A stretch of DNA of 64,000 nt from Membranipora membranacea (lineage: Eukaryota > Bryozoa > Gymnolaemata > Cheilostomatida > Membraniporidae). Positions 34,323 to 49,300 of the stretch are shown in pieces. Both the position numbers and the translations under genes were made by a program. The number at the start of each line of letters is the position of its first letter. Positions within the stretch are counted from its first letter, which is position 1. The notes beneath the pieces were generated by a model. That model saw nothing but the letters and a program-made list of their open reading frames with translations. It did not search any database and was not told the DNA's origin. The stretch is taken from the NCBI GenBank assembly GCA_914767715.1, contig OU612066.1, positions 5,089,001 through 5,153,000 of the forward strand, read 5' to 3'.

Positions 34323-37300
34323 CTACATCAGCTTAGGATTGCTGGTACCCCTAGCAATTTGACTTAACACATTTCTGACATTACTCTGTATGACTATATC
34401 GTATGTCTCAGCTTTCTGCGCTGCCTGCACCAGTCGTCTCATGTCTCTGTGCATAAGGATATTAGCCAGGCTTTTGTTGTAGATTGCATTGAGATCTAAA
34501 TCAAAATAAAAACAAGCAATATATAACAGGACACACTGACAATTTCATTTTTTGCACACAAACAAAAGAAGGATTATATAAATCCATCGCTTTGCGTAGA
34601 TGTTAACAAAAAAAGGGGTCTGTTGAAACATTTTATTGCGTTCTTATTGGACAGGTGGTTGTTTGTTAGGTTAGGTAAGTGGGTAGCACGTCACTCTAAC
34701 ATATGACTATCCTTTGTAACCAATAGAAGATGAGCATCACCACTGTGAGGACACGATACACCGTAAACACTGTTGTCAATCTGCTCTGTAAGCTTATAAG
34801 ACTTCCTTTCTGACCGCAAGCTAAGAGATCACTTGTATCCATGGCAACCGAGCAACTTATATGCCACTTCATATTATCAGCGCTCTTCATCAATTAAGGT
34901 TGACACTTGGTAAAAGTGCTGCTCTAATATACATATGATAGGAGGGTGAGAGAGTGTTTATTAGGAGGTCAATATTACAGCATACATCATCATACCTGGT
35001 ATATTAGAGTTAACATTGAGCATATTCTGGAGCGCCGTGGGCTTCATCGCTGAATAAAATAAAAGAAAGTGAGCTCATTTTGTGCTTGAAATAGGGAAAC
35101 TGTAAAACATTCTGCATATTATGTTTAACTGACCTATTTTTAGTCCCCATGGACATAAAGAAGATTTCAAACTCAATAATTAGGCTAAAAATCAAAGAAA
35201 AAACTTGCCTCTTCATTTATCCTCGATTTATCGGAGCATTTAATCCAGAGATGCGATTTAATATACTAAGATATCAGTATTTTTACTTTAGCAGATTCAC
35301 TCCAAAGGGCAACTTACTATGTAACTGTAACAACTTGTTCAGGGCAGTAAACACGCTGATAGCCGATTGGTTCGAATGTATCACACCCATATACTTTCTG
35401 TATTCTGTTAGGGAAAAAGGACAAGACATTATGCAATTAATAGAGCTTAATACCACGTACCACACTTTTATTTTGGAATAAGAGATTTAATGACATGGCA
35501 TGTTTGGTAATTTTTTGGAAGTGATCTCATCGATAGAGCGCTGAGCTAGTGTTACAGCAAGGTGCCTTAGGCCTTAGGCAACTCCCCATTCAATCCAGTT
35601 AATGTTTGCAGTACCTTCAATTTTAGTATCACAACTAATATTGGAGTTACGGTTGTGTGTTCATTTTTATGTATTGGATTTCATGCACAGCACTACAGGA
35701 TAATAATCATTATTATCAGTTTATAAATAGACTTAGAGGGTCTTGGTAGCCTTGTCAGAACACGCTGACAAATGCTCAATGAAAATAATGAATGTTATTG
35801 CTAAGTCTACGTTTGTATACTTTAACACCAGCAGGGGGCATCACTCTGACTTGATGTATTAAAACCTGGGACAGACAAAAAAATTTAGTAGAGGTAGTAC
35901 AGCTGATGTTTGCTGCCTCATGCAGTTGTTTCACAACTTAACTTACCAGTGGCTAGAGAATCTGTTTTCTCCCATTTTGTAACGAGAGAGTTACTAATCA
36001 TAGACATCTGTTGAGATGTGAATGGGAGTGCACTGACTGTTGGCTCTCTCTTCACTATCTTTGTCAATGAAGCAGCACCAGGGCTCAGCTTGCCCCCGCC
36101 TTTACTACGACTCGGGCCAGGCTTAGGATCCATCACTCTAACAATTTGTATATCATTTTTAAACGGCTGTTTGTCTGGTTGTGCTCTTGTTGTAGTTGTA
36201 CCTGAGATAAAGATTAGGTTTCTCCATTGTTAATGTATCACGTCACAGCGGGCAGTCATGCATGATGGTTTGGTAGATGACAGTGAACGTAGGTAGTTTG
36301 TAGATTGCATGTAATTTGTCTCACAATCCAGCCGGATGGGATGTAGTTCATTGTTGGGTGGTGGATGATGTGAGCAAGTATTGAGAGGTTAATAATGAGC
36401 TGCAATAGAGAAAGCCAAGCATGCCATGAGCAGACAGAAAGAATACAACTTAGTCTAACTGAACAAAAACACTTAATTAATGAAACTCTTAAAAGGCAGT
36501 AGCCCTTTATGTTGTCAGTACCAATCTAGAAAAATTCTCAGTTAAAGACTTATTTTGAAGAGAAGAACAGTGGAGTGTTTATATTAAGAGAAATAAAGGG
36601 CTTGTTTTCTCAGTTGCAGTTCACTAACGCTACAGGATTCCCAGCACCATCTACTAGGTCTCAACATAACACAATATGGTTGGAACAACAGATAGAAAAG
36701 AGGAAACAACTTTGCCCTACACCAACTAAGATAAAATATTAAACGCTCATATATCAGACAATATCTATGTAGTTCCTTTTAGCAGTTTTCATTCTATCTA
36801 CTATCGCGGTTACAGCAAGATTGGAAGGAATTAAGGATGAACATAGTCTTGATGGCCATCTGAACGAGCACATGAGGTACCTGGCCAAACAACACCAGTG
36901 ACAGCTAGGGTTTAGTTGAACTAGGGAAACAGTTCCCAACCGTATCCAGTGGCGGTCGGATCGGACAAGGCTCACATCTCTAGGCCATTTCCATGTATAT
37001 AATTCCATACGCTGCCTGCATATAACAGCAGATAAACTCCCACTCTCTAATTGTGGTGAGACTTACTTCATGAAATTTTCGGATGGTCACAACATAAATA
37101 TAATATCAAAGACCAAGGTGCTTAGCACATATAGTTTGTACTACAATATAATAGTTAATACTATTGTATTGTAGTCAAATGAGCAGTTCTTGGGCATCTC
37201 CAACCCATCATGAGGGGAGGGGATTAGCTGTCATACTTACAACTACTCATGTTGGGTCTATTTTGACCCCTGCCTCGTCCCCGTCTTGGACCGCGCTGAG

Positions 37301-40300
37301 TATTGAAGGCTGAGGCGAAATCCTCATCATTCATATGGATAACCTCAGCTGCAACATTGGATGGTTTCGGATGAGGTGCTACTATTGGACGTTTCTGTGG
37401 TTTATTCTGACTAGATTGTTCTCGATCCATTAATGCTTTCCATTCCTGAATTGTTCTGGTAGGCTCTGAAAGTTGAAAATGGATTTACAATCACATGAGA
37501 TATTAAAATGAATAACCTGACAAGGTTAGCTTTTGCAGTAGATTGCTTTGTAATTTCGCTATGTCTGTAGCCAGGGAGGGTGGGATACCCTCCCTGCTGT
37601 AGCCTGCAACAACTCGCAAAAATTAAAATTGGAGTTGTTCTCTCTCAAGCACCCAGCCCATTTTGTCAACGGCTATCAAATCAACGGGAGCAACCCAAAA
37701 TGCAAGCAATTTCAATCAAATTTGAACCGGTGGTATCAATGGAAAGATACATGTTTTGTATTGTTTAACCCATACCCTCTCTGTGGACTGGCTGGGTTGA
37801 AGGAGAGCCCAGCTCCTGATAGTTGTGCCCTGAATCATTTCCTTCTTCTACGTCATCCTCATGGTGTACAAAATTATAGCCTGTGAACATTCGCTTCTTT
37901 CCTGGCTCATCTTTGGGCAGAGTAGAGGGGGGAATCACCAAGCCCCCGTTTATACCTTGTAGAAGACCACCAGGCATCCTGAGCAGTCCATGCTCAGGTC
38001 CATAAGCGCCATTAGCAGGGGCAGCTCGTTCAGAAGGAGGAGGGTCCATGTCTACAGGCCCAGAGCAATGATGATATCCTTGTTGCTGATGCCTATTATT
38101 GGGTAAAGGTGGAAATTCATCCTCATCTTGATCTAGCGGTTTACTACTGAAGTTTGTAGGTAATCCCATAGCAGCCATCATCTTCTCTTCTTCAGTCGTT
38201 TCTCGTTGCGGCTCTGGTGCAGGTATATGTGGATGTGACCGTTGATGATCATGCATGGGAGCCCGATGCGACATGTGTCTCCGTTCATACTGCTGATGTG
38301 AATATGAATAGTTATTCTGAGGTAATCCTACAATAATATAAGATGGCTGTATGGCTGTACAGTGCGTGAGGCCCAGAACCTTCCATGTACAAAAAAGCTT
38401 GTATTCTATTGAACAGAGGCATTTAAAGTTTGTGGTCACTGCTGACACTAGTAAAAGACAATTATTTATTGAATCAGGGTCAGAGTTGAGAACTTGACAT
38501 GCTGATGAACTGAATTTTATTAGCTTGTTTTGTTATACTCACTTGAATTGGCAGGTGGAGGGAATCTGACAGAAGCTCGGGGTGGCATTGGAGGCGGAGC
38601 TAGAGGTTTGAATCTTGGCATTGGAGGAGGCGGAGCTAATCCTATCTTCTTGGCTGGAGGTGGGAGCCCATTATCAGAAGGTGGTCCTCTGAAGCTTGGC
38701 TGCTCAGCGTGGTTAAGGCTATGTCTCTGATGGTTACCATATTCTTGATCTCTGTTATTTTTATCCTTAAATCTATCCTCTACAGACTTAGGAGCCATAC
38801 CATACCATCGTTCTTCCTGAGGTTGTAGATGGTTTGGCTGAGGTTGAGGTTGGTTGTATTCCTTTTCAGGCGATGGTGAGCGACTGTTAAGGTCCATTGG
38901 CTCAGAGTGACTGGATATAGACATTGAAGGTACTGCACTTAATGGGTCAACAGGAGTAACCTCAGAATGGGCTGACACCAGACCAGTCTGTATTCTCATC
39001 TGTGAGGGAGGAGGTAGGGCTGATAGAGGGGGTGGAGGAGGGACAGGCCGAGGAGGCTGAACTCCAGTAGGACCAGAGGGGGGCTGGCCTCCAGTAGGAA
39101 CAGAGGAGGGCGATTCTACATGCAGGGGCGGAGCAGGCTGATTTGACAGAGCTGTTAGGGCATGCTCTTCAAGGTCATCTTCATCGAACACGCTCCCATC
39201 AGGCAGTGGAGGCTTAAACTGCTCCGGTGGAGGGGGTGGCTCCACAGCAAGAGGCTCTAGGGGAGGCAGGGGTGGAGGTACTGACTGTTCAGGAGGGGTT
39301 GGAGTCTTTGTATTTGATTTCGAGGCAACAAGCTGTTTGATCAAAGCTTTCCTTCTCTCTTTCTTTTCTCTTTCCTCTTTCGCTTTAATATCCTCTGGAA
39401 AAGCCAATTTCAAATTATAGATTTCTTAGATATTGAAATGCAGCAACAGTAATGAATTGAGATATTTGTGGGGTCTGATATATGTATATAGATGACAAAA
39501 TCTCCGGAATTATGGCATGACAACTGCAATCAATTATCTTTTGGATCTCAACACTTTTATCTTATCTCTCTCTCTCTCTATGTTGAATTCCACCATATGA
39601 TTGGTAGATCACCGGATAAAAATCATTTTAGCCCTTTCATCCCATGTTACATAAGGTATACCTACATAATGAGTCTCTCTAACTCCTTGCTGTGACAGAC
39701 GGTGCCGATCCACAAAAATAAGCAATTGTAAAACTGTTTTTGTGATCACACTATGCTCAACATTGTATTCCTGAAGGCAAACACCAGGTGTGTATAAAGG
39801 TTTTCTCGCAAATAAAAACATTTTGCCATGTATTGTAACCTACCCGGAGTGGGTTGGCTCTCGGGTACACCAGTGACGACAGCTATCTGCTTAGTGATGG
39901 CGAGTGAGATCCTAGCTATCTCATCTAATACCTCCTGGCTCATCAATCCACCACCTCCTGTAATCATATAAAACAAAATAAGACTGACTGGGATGGGGTG
40001 TAAGCAGCGGCAACTGGAAATATCATGTACAAGTGTTCTCAGTAAGAAACACTACATTTTAGAATAGAGCTGGTCTGACTGGATATGCTTGTTTGGGTGA
40101 GGATCAATGCTGAGCCAGGCAGAAGAGACAGGCTTAGACGATATCTCTAGTGTATTTTATCGATTACAGACATACCAGAATAAGTAGAAACTGAACATGT
40201 CATTTACATCAGTTGCGTTTGAGTAGAAACAGTAATAACGAAAAATATATTAATGAAGTAATACTGATGCTTTCAGAAGGATAATTACTTGAGCATGTTG

Positions 40301-43300
40301 AATATTCTTCTCCATCTGAAATATTGGTTGACGGAGGGCATACATTAGATAAGACCTGTCAGGACAGTCAATCATGTCCACCAAATTATGAATGAATTCT
40401 AAATCATGGCTCAAAAAATGGACAGCCGCCATTTTTTTTAATTTTAATTATTTTCACATTGTTGAGACTAGAATCTCATGAAGGTCATTCTTTTGATCAG
40501 ATGAGAAATTACTCATCACAAATATGTAACTGACCATCACTCTTAGGAGTTGTTGTCTCTTCATCTTGGGGTCTCGAAGCAATGAAGTGTCTCTTTTCAC
40601 GCTCTATTCTTCTCATGTCATCTCTTTCAACCTGTGTTAAAATAAAAATGAGAAAAATTGAGAGTACACACATTGAAAGCAAAAAGAAATGGGTATGCAT
40701 TGTTATTTTACATAATAACTCTATGGTTAAATTCTCACTTCTAGATTGTACAGCTGTTGAATATAAACTGGGTTAAATATTCTAATCTCAACTGTGCAAG
40801 AACCCACGATGTCATCAAAACAGCATAATTTGTTTACATTTATATCAATTATAATAAGCAGGAGTTATCCATTTATTGTCATTTCTATTCTATTGTGTGT
40901 TGTCGAGGTCCAGCCACTGGACTTGTACAACCTGCAGTATACTTGGACCAAATTTAATTATAATGCACAAGCCTAGACTTACTGGAGTATAAGAGAAATT
41001 TTAATGTTGTAGAAGGTTTGATTTAGTACACGCACCTTTTCTCTAGCTCTCATCTCCTCTTCTCGAGCTCTCACCACCTCTCCCTCCTCCTGCTGCTGCC
41101 TCTCATCGTCCTCCAGAGCCTGAGCTTTAGCCAACAATCTCTTCTTCTCTTCATCTATCCTCCTCATCTCGGCTAAAACTCTCTCCTTCTCAGTCATCGG
41201 CGGTTTTGCTGCAAAACACATTCAACTATCATATGAAATGATTAAGAGGGGACAACTCCAAACTGTGCTGACCTATTGAGAGAAAGCAGAGACTCTCCGT
41301 AGGAAAGGTTGTTACACCTGAGGGGCTGAAATCAATATAATATAACCTCTCCTATTTTCCTTCGATACATTATGACGTGAATTAATTCAGACAGGAGTCG
41401 GTTTTCAACATATTGGGCTTATAAAATTGGATTATAAAAGAGTTCCTCCAGTAACAACTTTGGGCAGTTACTTATTCCAGCTCAGTGTTTAAACAGGTAT
41501 TTTGTAAAAAGAAATGGCCCCAAACCAAAATTATTCTAAATTAAAGAGAGAACTTTGCAATGTATATCTTAAATCCCCAACAACGTTAACTCACTTGGTT
41601 TTGTTGATCTGTTATTGTCACTAGGTGCAGTTTTGAATCTATCGTCATGACGACTAGTTCCAGAGTTATGCTTCTTGCGCTTATCAGTATCATCATTCTT
41701 CTTACGTAGAGCCTCCTCGTGCATCTTATTCATCATCTTCTCTATCTCTGCTCTCTGCTCCTCCAGAGATGACTTCTTAGAACTGGTGCTACCTAGAGCA
41801 GAATAAATAATTCTCACAGAGCTAAACGTTGGTAATATTCTACGGGAATTCTTCTGCAGGGGTTCATATCAAAGTGCCTTAAGGAACAAGGGCTTCTATT
41901 GTACCATCACTGACAGCTTCCACAAGCCGCGCCAGGACTTGAAAAAATAATTTGATATACATATATATATTTATATTGCAGTTAATTCATTGAGCTCAGA
42001 GGTACATACTTGTGGAGGCTAGATGTATGTCTTTGACGACCGAGAGTTTATTAGTGTTAGCCGATACTTCCTCCTTGCTGGGGAATCTTGACTCTTTCTT
42101 GGCCGGTACAGATAGATTAGAGCCTGAGGTGGAGGTGTGGAGTCCTAGCGGATCTACCATATCAGGAGTGTGAGGACCTGTCTTAATAGGAAGTCTGTTA
42201 GTTCTTATATTCTCTTGTAGTAAAGTAGGAGGAGGTGAGTCGTCTCCCATGAATGTGTCAGGAGGAGCTTCATCCTCGACAGAGTCACGACGGGATGGAG
42301 GCTTACGGCAGTTGTTATCCTTACTGCTTTCTCTGCTGCTATCTTTCCGAGTGCTCTCTTTACTATCACTACTGTTATCCTTGCTGCTGACTTTATTACT
42401 GCTGCTGTTAGCCGAGTCATGCTCGTAGTTATTAGAGAAATGCTTACGGCGCTGGTCCCGACGCGATATCCTATCAGGGTCATCGTAAGGATTGGCTGGT
42501 CTATGAGGCTGTTTGTAATAAGCTTTCCTGCTGTCATTGTGATAGGCACCTTTATAATCTGTAGCTGCATGATTGTAGTATGATGATTTCTTATCCTTAA
42601 ATGAGACATCAGTGATTTTATTATTGATGTTTTGAGGAATGCGCACTTAGCATATCATATATAGCATATATAATCAAAATACATGTTTACTATTTTAGAT
42701 ATCAAAGTATTCACAGCTGAGACCTTGACAATTTTTTCAACTTGGTGATGGTGATTTCCCTACTTATCTAATACAGTTCTGTGTCATACATATGAGGAGG
42801 GGTAGTGTTCGAGATGTCATTAAAACCCTAGATTGATCTTGGATCAATATTGATCCATTTTGCCAGCGTTGGAATTAACCCCCTCTACAGAAATGCCTTG
42901 CCTAGATCGATTCTTACCTCATACTTCTTCTCATTATAGTTAACTGTAGATTTCTCACTACTCGGAGTAGACAGCAGGTTAGATTTGAGAGCTTGCTGTA
43001 CTTTGTGTAATCTATCAGAGGGTGATTCTGGTGCAGGAGCATGAGGTGTCTGAAAGAGGAAAGGATTCAGAGATCAATGCTTACAACTAGTAACATCCAA
43101 AAGGTCATTCTAATTTTATAGTTGAAAATGGTCTATACAGATAGAAAAAAAACGTATACTTTACACTTACAGCATCTGATATATTGGATATCAGGTTACA
43201 TTGTTGACACACACAGGGTCAATAATGTGCAGTGGAAGTCTATTTAATGAACCATGGTATTTATATATATTGTATTGTATTTCAAATTTATGGCACATGG

Positions 43301-46300
43301 AAGACAATGATGCCTTGGCCCTCAACTAGGCCCTACATATATCATCACTAAAATCAAAATTCATTTGAGAAAGAGGATAGCAGTAGAATAATTGCAGTCA
43401 CAACTTAATGGAAAGTCAACCAACGGCTCTTGCAAAAATTAGTATGATTCAGTATTTTAGATAATTTTAAGTGTTATAAAACATATATGTTTTAATTCAC
43501 TTATAATTATCCAAAATGCTGAACCACAATTATGAGATATATGGTATATCATATCTCTCATAATTATTTCACATGTTTTGACATGTGACAGACACGTCAT
43601 GCACATTTTGACATGCCGATATTTGTTGCAGTTATTTCTTGGAAGTTTTTCCCTAGTAATTTCCAGTTCAAACAACAGCCAGTGCGCCTTATACAAGTAA
43701 ATGAACCCAAGCTTTAAAGAAACTCTTGCTCATGTCGATGGTATGTATGTTGAGCGCTAAGCTGTTATACTGGGGATGACTATGGCATTCCAATGACCTT
43801 CCACAGTACAACAGCTGAAGCATTCATCCAAGATGTTGCCAGACTTTGCAAGTGATAAATATAGACTTTCCTACAAGTTATGTTATGAACAGTAAAACGG
43901 AATAGAACCAGAACACTGAAATTCTTAAGGGAAAATATTTACCCATGTGTTTCTCCAGCCACAGAACACTTTCATTGGTTGTCGATCGATGGGCTATTCA
44001 AGATTCCAGAATATATTTTACAACACTTAATGAATAAAATCCAGCAAACATTATAGGAAATTAAAATTTCCCATCATCAGTCTTAACTTCTTTAGGGCGG
44101 TTGAAGTGAAGAGAAAATTAGACTCACCTTGGTCTTTTTCTTAGGTATCTTCGGCATTCCAAATGTCGCTATAGCCTGAGACCATGGATCTAAGTACGTA
44201 GATTCTTTTTCAGGTTTGCCGTTAGTTTTGTCATCAGGAGTACTTGATCTTTCTCGATCTGGTCTGGGTTCTTTCTTTACTTTACCTTGCTTATCTTGAT
44301 CTGACTTAGATTTACCGGAGTCAGCTTTGACTGCCTTAGGAGTTACCAATACTTCACTAGTAGTCTTCCCATGACCCTGAGGAGAAGAGAAAGTATCAAC
44401 TTCTACATACCAACAAAAGCAAAATTGCAATATGCGATAAAGAAGGAGGCAAAGAAAAGTGTCCAAACAAGAAGAAGCTGTTGGTATTTTTGTTAACAGC
44501 TGAATTTATAGAAAAATATCATCAGGACAACATGATCTATATGATTTAGTAGCAGAACCAGATAATCAGCTAGCTCTATAAGGAAGCTTACCTGATCTGA
44601 GGAGGAGGGCGGTGCTTGAGTGTATGAGGGCAGACCCTGTGGGGAGGGAGACGGAGCCTGTGGGTTTGTCTCTTCGTTCGCCAAGTCCTCATCGTCACTT
44701 ATAACTCTCTTCTTCTCCTGCTTCTCTGTCTTACTTGCACTGCTGACTTCAACCTTGACCTCTATCGCACTCTCTTGCTTTCGCCTCTCCAACTTCTCTT
44801 TACGCCGTCTCTCCCTTCTCTTGTATTCTCTTTGCTCCTCTTCACTCATCTTACTATACTCACTATCTCGGAGCTTCGTGTTGACGTTAGGATGTTTGAT
44901 ACAGTCTATAAGCCTGACTTTACAATCACCGCAGGACCGTAACAGCTCTAACAGTGTCACTGCTATCTTATCGTTAGTTATGACATCTGATGTGCTGCTC
45001 TCTGACACACTAGATTGAGTAGAGCGTGGTTGGGGGTTCATAGTTGATGATAGGGTCGGTGAGGTTTTGGCAGATATGGGCTCATCTTTGACTTTGACAA
45101 GTGGAGGGATGTTTTGAGTATTGGAGGGTTCTGAGGATTTATCCTCTGACTTGGTGGAATTTTTAGTAGAATCCGCATATTTACCAGATTTACTTTTCTG
45201 CTTGACAGTACTGATGTCCTTGCTCTTACTAGAATTGATGACTGATTGCGCTGCCTCAGCGAGCCTAGCTGGCTCAGTTTTCCTTGTAATGCTATCTCCT
45301 ATCGCACTAGACACACTGTTATCATGGTGAGACTTATCCTGAATACTGGAGTCAGTGTTCTGAGTGTCTTGTTTGATACTAGATTGAGCAGTGGTTATTA
45401 TGGCTTGTGATTTCTCAGTGTCAGGGGTATTGGTAGATTCGCAGACATCCACAGCCAATGAATCAGATGACTTTTGTTTACTGGCCGTGTCAGCTTCAGG
45501 ATCAGGTGAAGCCCCTAACGTCTCTGGTGGGACTTCTCTTACTCTGTTTTTATCTAGGCCGCTGATTTCTCTACCAGCTGACAGTTTTGTACCATCTTGT
45601 CCAATCAGGGCGGAAGATTTTTTGTCTGACAATCTCTCAGAATCAGAGTTATCTACACCAACTGATTTAGAGGCATCAGGAGGCGACGACTCAGAGGTAT
45701 CTAATTTAGAGACTATTTGGGTATTTGAGTCAGTACCAGGTGTAGATGGAGTAGATAATTTTTCGGGAGGAGCCTCACTTACACTTACTCTTTCCAAACT
45801 GCTACTTTTGCGTTCACCAGTTGCCATTTTACAACTCTGTTCAGTTGAGAGAGAATCCATAGAGGATTTGTCCTCGGATGATTTCCAACTGTCTGCTGTC
45901 ACCATAATTGCGTCACTAGTTTGCTCAGGCTTGCCCTCAGCCTTCACCTTACTTGTCTTTGCCTGAGAGATCTTACTACCCGAGTTATCTGGAAGGCTTG
46001 TGGCTCCTGAACTTTTGGTGATTTCTTTATCAATTTCCCGCACCTTTTTCAGCTCCTCCGCCAAACTAGTACGTTCGGCACTTTTCTGCAAAGCATCTGA
46101 CATAATTTTACCAATATTCATTATGAATTTCTCATCATCAGCACTATCACTCAGTTTTCTCTTTCGAGACTCACTGAATATTGAGGTTGATTGATTATCG
46201 CCATCTGGATTATCCATATTGTTTAATCCTCTAGGTGTTTCTTTACTCGAGTTGGAAGATTTAACCTTATCAGAGTTACAGCTGCTGTCTTTATCCAAGC

Positions 46301-49300
46301 TGGCCATCACTACAGCGCCTGATACGACACTCTCCTTATTAGGGCTGGCTGTTTTAGTGTTGTCAGATTTAGTTATGCCTTTACTTCTATCTGCAGCTTT
46401 ATTAGCACCTGTACCCATATTTTGTTTAGATGCCGGTCTCACTTTGACAACTGGTGTTATGGCAACTTCATCGCTATGATTTGAGGCGCCACTCTTTGAT
46501 CGTTTCCTGATAGTATCAATGGTCGCTGTTTCTAGCAGTTTAACGTTCTTGCCTATATACTTGACTGACTGACTGACCTTAGCCTCAGACTTGAGAACTG
46601 CACTATTATCAGGTAACAAGGAGGGGTCTGGATTCTCTCCTTTTGTTTTACTGGATTTCTTAGATGACTTTTTGTCAGATCTATTGCGGTCATTATCGTT
46701 TTCTCTAGTGGACTCTGATTTCTTATTTGTCTTGCTTTTTTCTAACTTCTTTTTTTCCTTGCTGGATACTTTTTCCTTCTCTGCTTCTGGGGTGTTTTTA
46801 AACTTCTTTTTGTCTTTTTTCGGTGGTTCGCTTGAATTAACCACTATTTTCTCAGGCTTGGTCTGAGCAACCTTCGAGGCATCACTAGCAGGTTTTGAAG
46901 ATTTCTTGGCAGATTTTGTGGGAGATTCAGCGTCTGAGTCACTGTCAGTATCTACTATCTCTGCAGATTTACCCGGCTCTACAGACCCCTTTTTGGGTAG
47001 CTTTCCTCCACTTTTGTGGTCCTTCAACTGTTTATCTGATATGGGTTTCACACCTGCAGACTTTTTGGGAGTGTCCGTTTTAGGTTTGCTACTGCGTTGC
47101 TTCTTTTTCTGGTAACTAGCTAAGTCAGTAAGAGTAAGGATTTTACTGAGCTTCTTAGTCTTGATACATAAGTCTGGTTTGAACTGATAGTTGACAACGT
47201 CTACAGTACATGGAGTCACCTGTCAATATTAACAATAATGTGTCATAACACCATTCATCCTCCACTGCTTTTCCCAATGCATTTGTAACATGCATACAAT
47301 AAAATATGTTTTACTTTGTTTCACTAGAAAACCTTGAGATTGATCATAGAACTGGTTTAATTTTTGGACAATCATGACAAGATTCCTATGACGGGTCATA
47401 ATAGCATGCAATTACCAAGACTTCAAATAAAGGTCAATGTAGTTAGGCACAAACAAGAAGCAGTGAGGCAAGTCAAGATTGAATTTCATATTTAACTCAA
47501 AACATTCAAACTCAATATGGTCCATCTGAAACCCCTGCAAAGGTGGAATTAAAGTCAACTTCATTAAGAAATTGACTAGATTGGTTAGACTGTTGTTTCT
47601 GGTATTTTTTCGAGCCGATTGCATTGTAGCACCTAACAAAATATTACTCACTAAATGACAGAACATAGTAATCCAAACAGCTATGAACAGTTGTGATAAT
47701 CCCGTATATAACTAAATTCAAAATAATTTTTCATGGAAAATCGGCTACTTGGGTAATATTGAGAAAACACTGTTTTTTTATGGTGAAATTGTAAGGACTC
47801 TAAAAAGAGTTATTTTTTTCCCACTAGGCTAGCCTGGTATTTGATGATAAATTTGAAGGTGTATGTTTTATTTTTACATTATGCTGCGTACAGGGGTTGC
47901 GGCCAGACCAATAGTTTACCCGATGTTTTCGATTTGGCCTATATTGGTGCTTGTCTGTGGACTGACCAATACAGACAGGCTGAGGACATAGCCTACACAT
48001 ATCGAATGAACTTAAAAAACACTTCATCAAAGAGATATTCACTAACCTGACTAAGGTACTTTCGCATGAGATCTTTCTTGTCTATTTTCATTCTCTTCAG
48101 CACATCAGAGCTACTAGCTATGGGGTTAGGTTTGGACGGTGAATGTTTCTTCTTTGAGGGAGAGCATTCTCTACTGGATAGCTGTGCACATGGTTTTTGT
48201 TTCTTCTCACTGTCGCTGGGAATGCATGCTGAGCAGCTGCAGTTTGATACTGAGCTTGAAGAGCTGCTGCTCGAACTACTTGAAGAAGAGGAGTAACTCT
48301 TAGCTTTATTCTCATGGCTGATATTAGCTTCAGCTTTAATCTCTGGTTCTTTGTGTGGGCTGTTTTTACTCGGTTCTTTGGGTGGGCTCTTTATACTTGG
48401 TTCTTTGGGTGGGCTCTTTATACTCGGTTCTTTGTGTGGGCTCTTTTTACTCGGATCCTTTGATGTGCTCAGCTTACTCGGTTCTTTTGGTGTTGTCTGT
48501 TTACTAGATGGCAGGGAGGGGAGTTCAGCTGATGTCTGTATTTCATGATTCGAAACATCTCCATTGAGTTTCACTTCAGTCTCATTCTCTTGGGATGCCA
48601 CCTGCAAGTATACAATATTGTCGATGAAAAAATATGAACAAGGTTTGCAAACAATAAGGATCCCTTCAATAACAGCAATTCAAATGGATCTACAAACATT
48701 ATGGCCATTTTCAGATCCAGATAAAATGCTTTAATTTTGCTGGCCTATAAATTTAAAATGCTACGGACTTAGTTATGGGTAGTTACCAGTGATGCTAAGC
48801 TGGGAACACCGTTGATGATATCCTTAGGAGAGTTGCAGTTAAAGATATTTTCAGTCTGCTCATCACACACTATCTCAGGTGAGATCTCATCGATGGAGCA
48901 AGGTCCTTCCCCAGCAACCAGAGCAGTAAGGGTGTCATCTGTGGAAATTCCACTAACAATAGTATCATCAGCTTCATCTGTAACCTTTTCCTGTAAACAT
49001 ATGAAAAAAAAAGGCTGTCCTATTAGCAGCGTCTCCGTCGCACGTTAATAATACCTAGGCCCAAATCTTAAAACACCAACCAGGCCTATCCGACCAGATG
49101 TACTTCACAAGAGCTTGCATATTTTCTGTGTATTGCGTCTGGCATGATTTAAATCTGATAAACTTTCTGTTTCTAAGGTACATATTTCTTTAATGATCGT
49201 CAACTTCACTGCTAGGGATGCAAGTAGTGTTGTGGCTACAACACCGGCTATCAAATACCGTTCAACCAAATCGATAGAATCAATGTGAGCATTCCCCTCA

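Noticed and set aside
35520-35610. Possible tRNA-like SINE head (GATAGAGCGCTGAGCTAGTG ... ATTCAATCC) in an intron of the large gene
   Set aside because: Only partial A and B box similarity and no clear body or ends. Too weak to call.
42205-42609. 134-codon frame overlapping exon 7 of the large gene in another frame
   Set aside because: Exon 7 in its own frame joins both neighbours in phase. The other frame has no splice-compatible partner.
44620-47115. Long open frames on the plus strand opposite the large gene
   Set aside because: They are antisense shadows of the Ser/Lys-rich exon 4. Their Leu/Ser-rich composition is what the complement of such codons gives.
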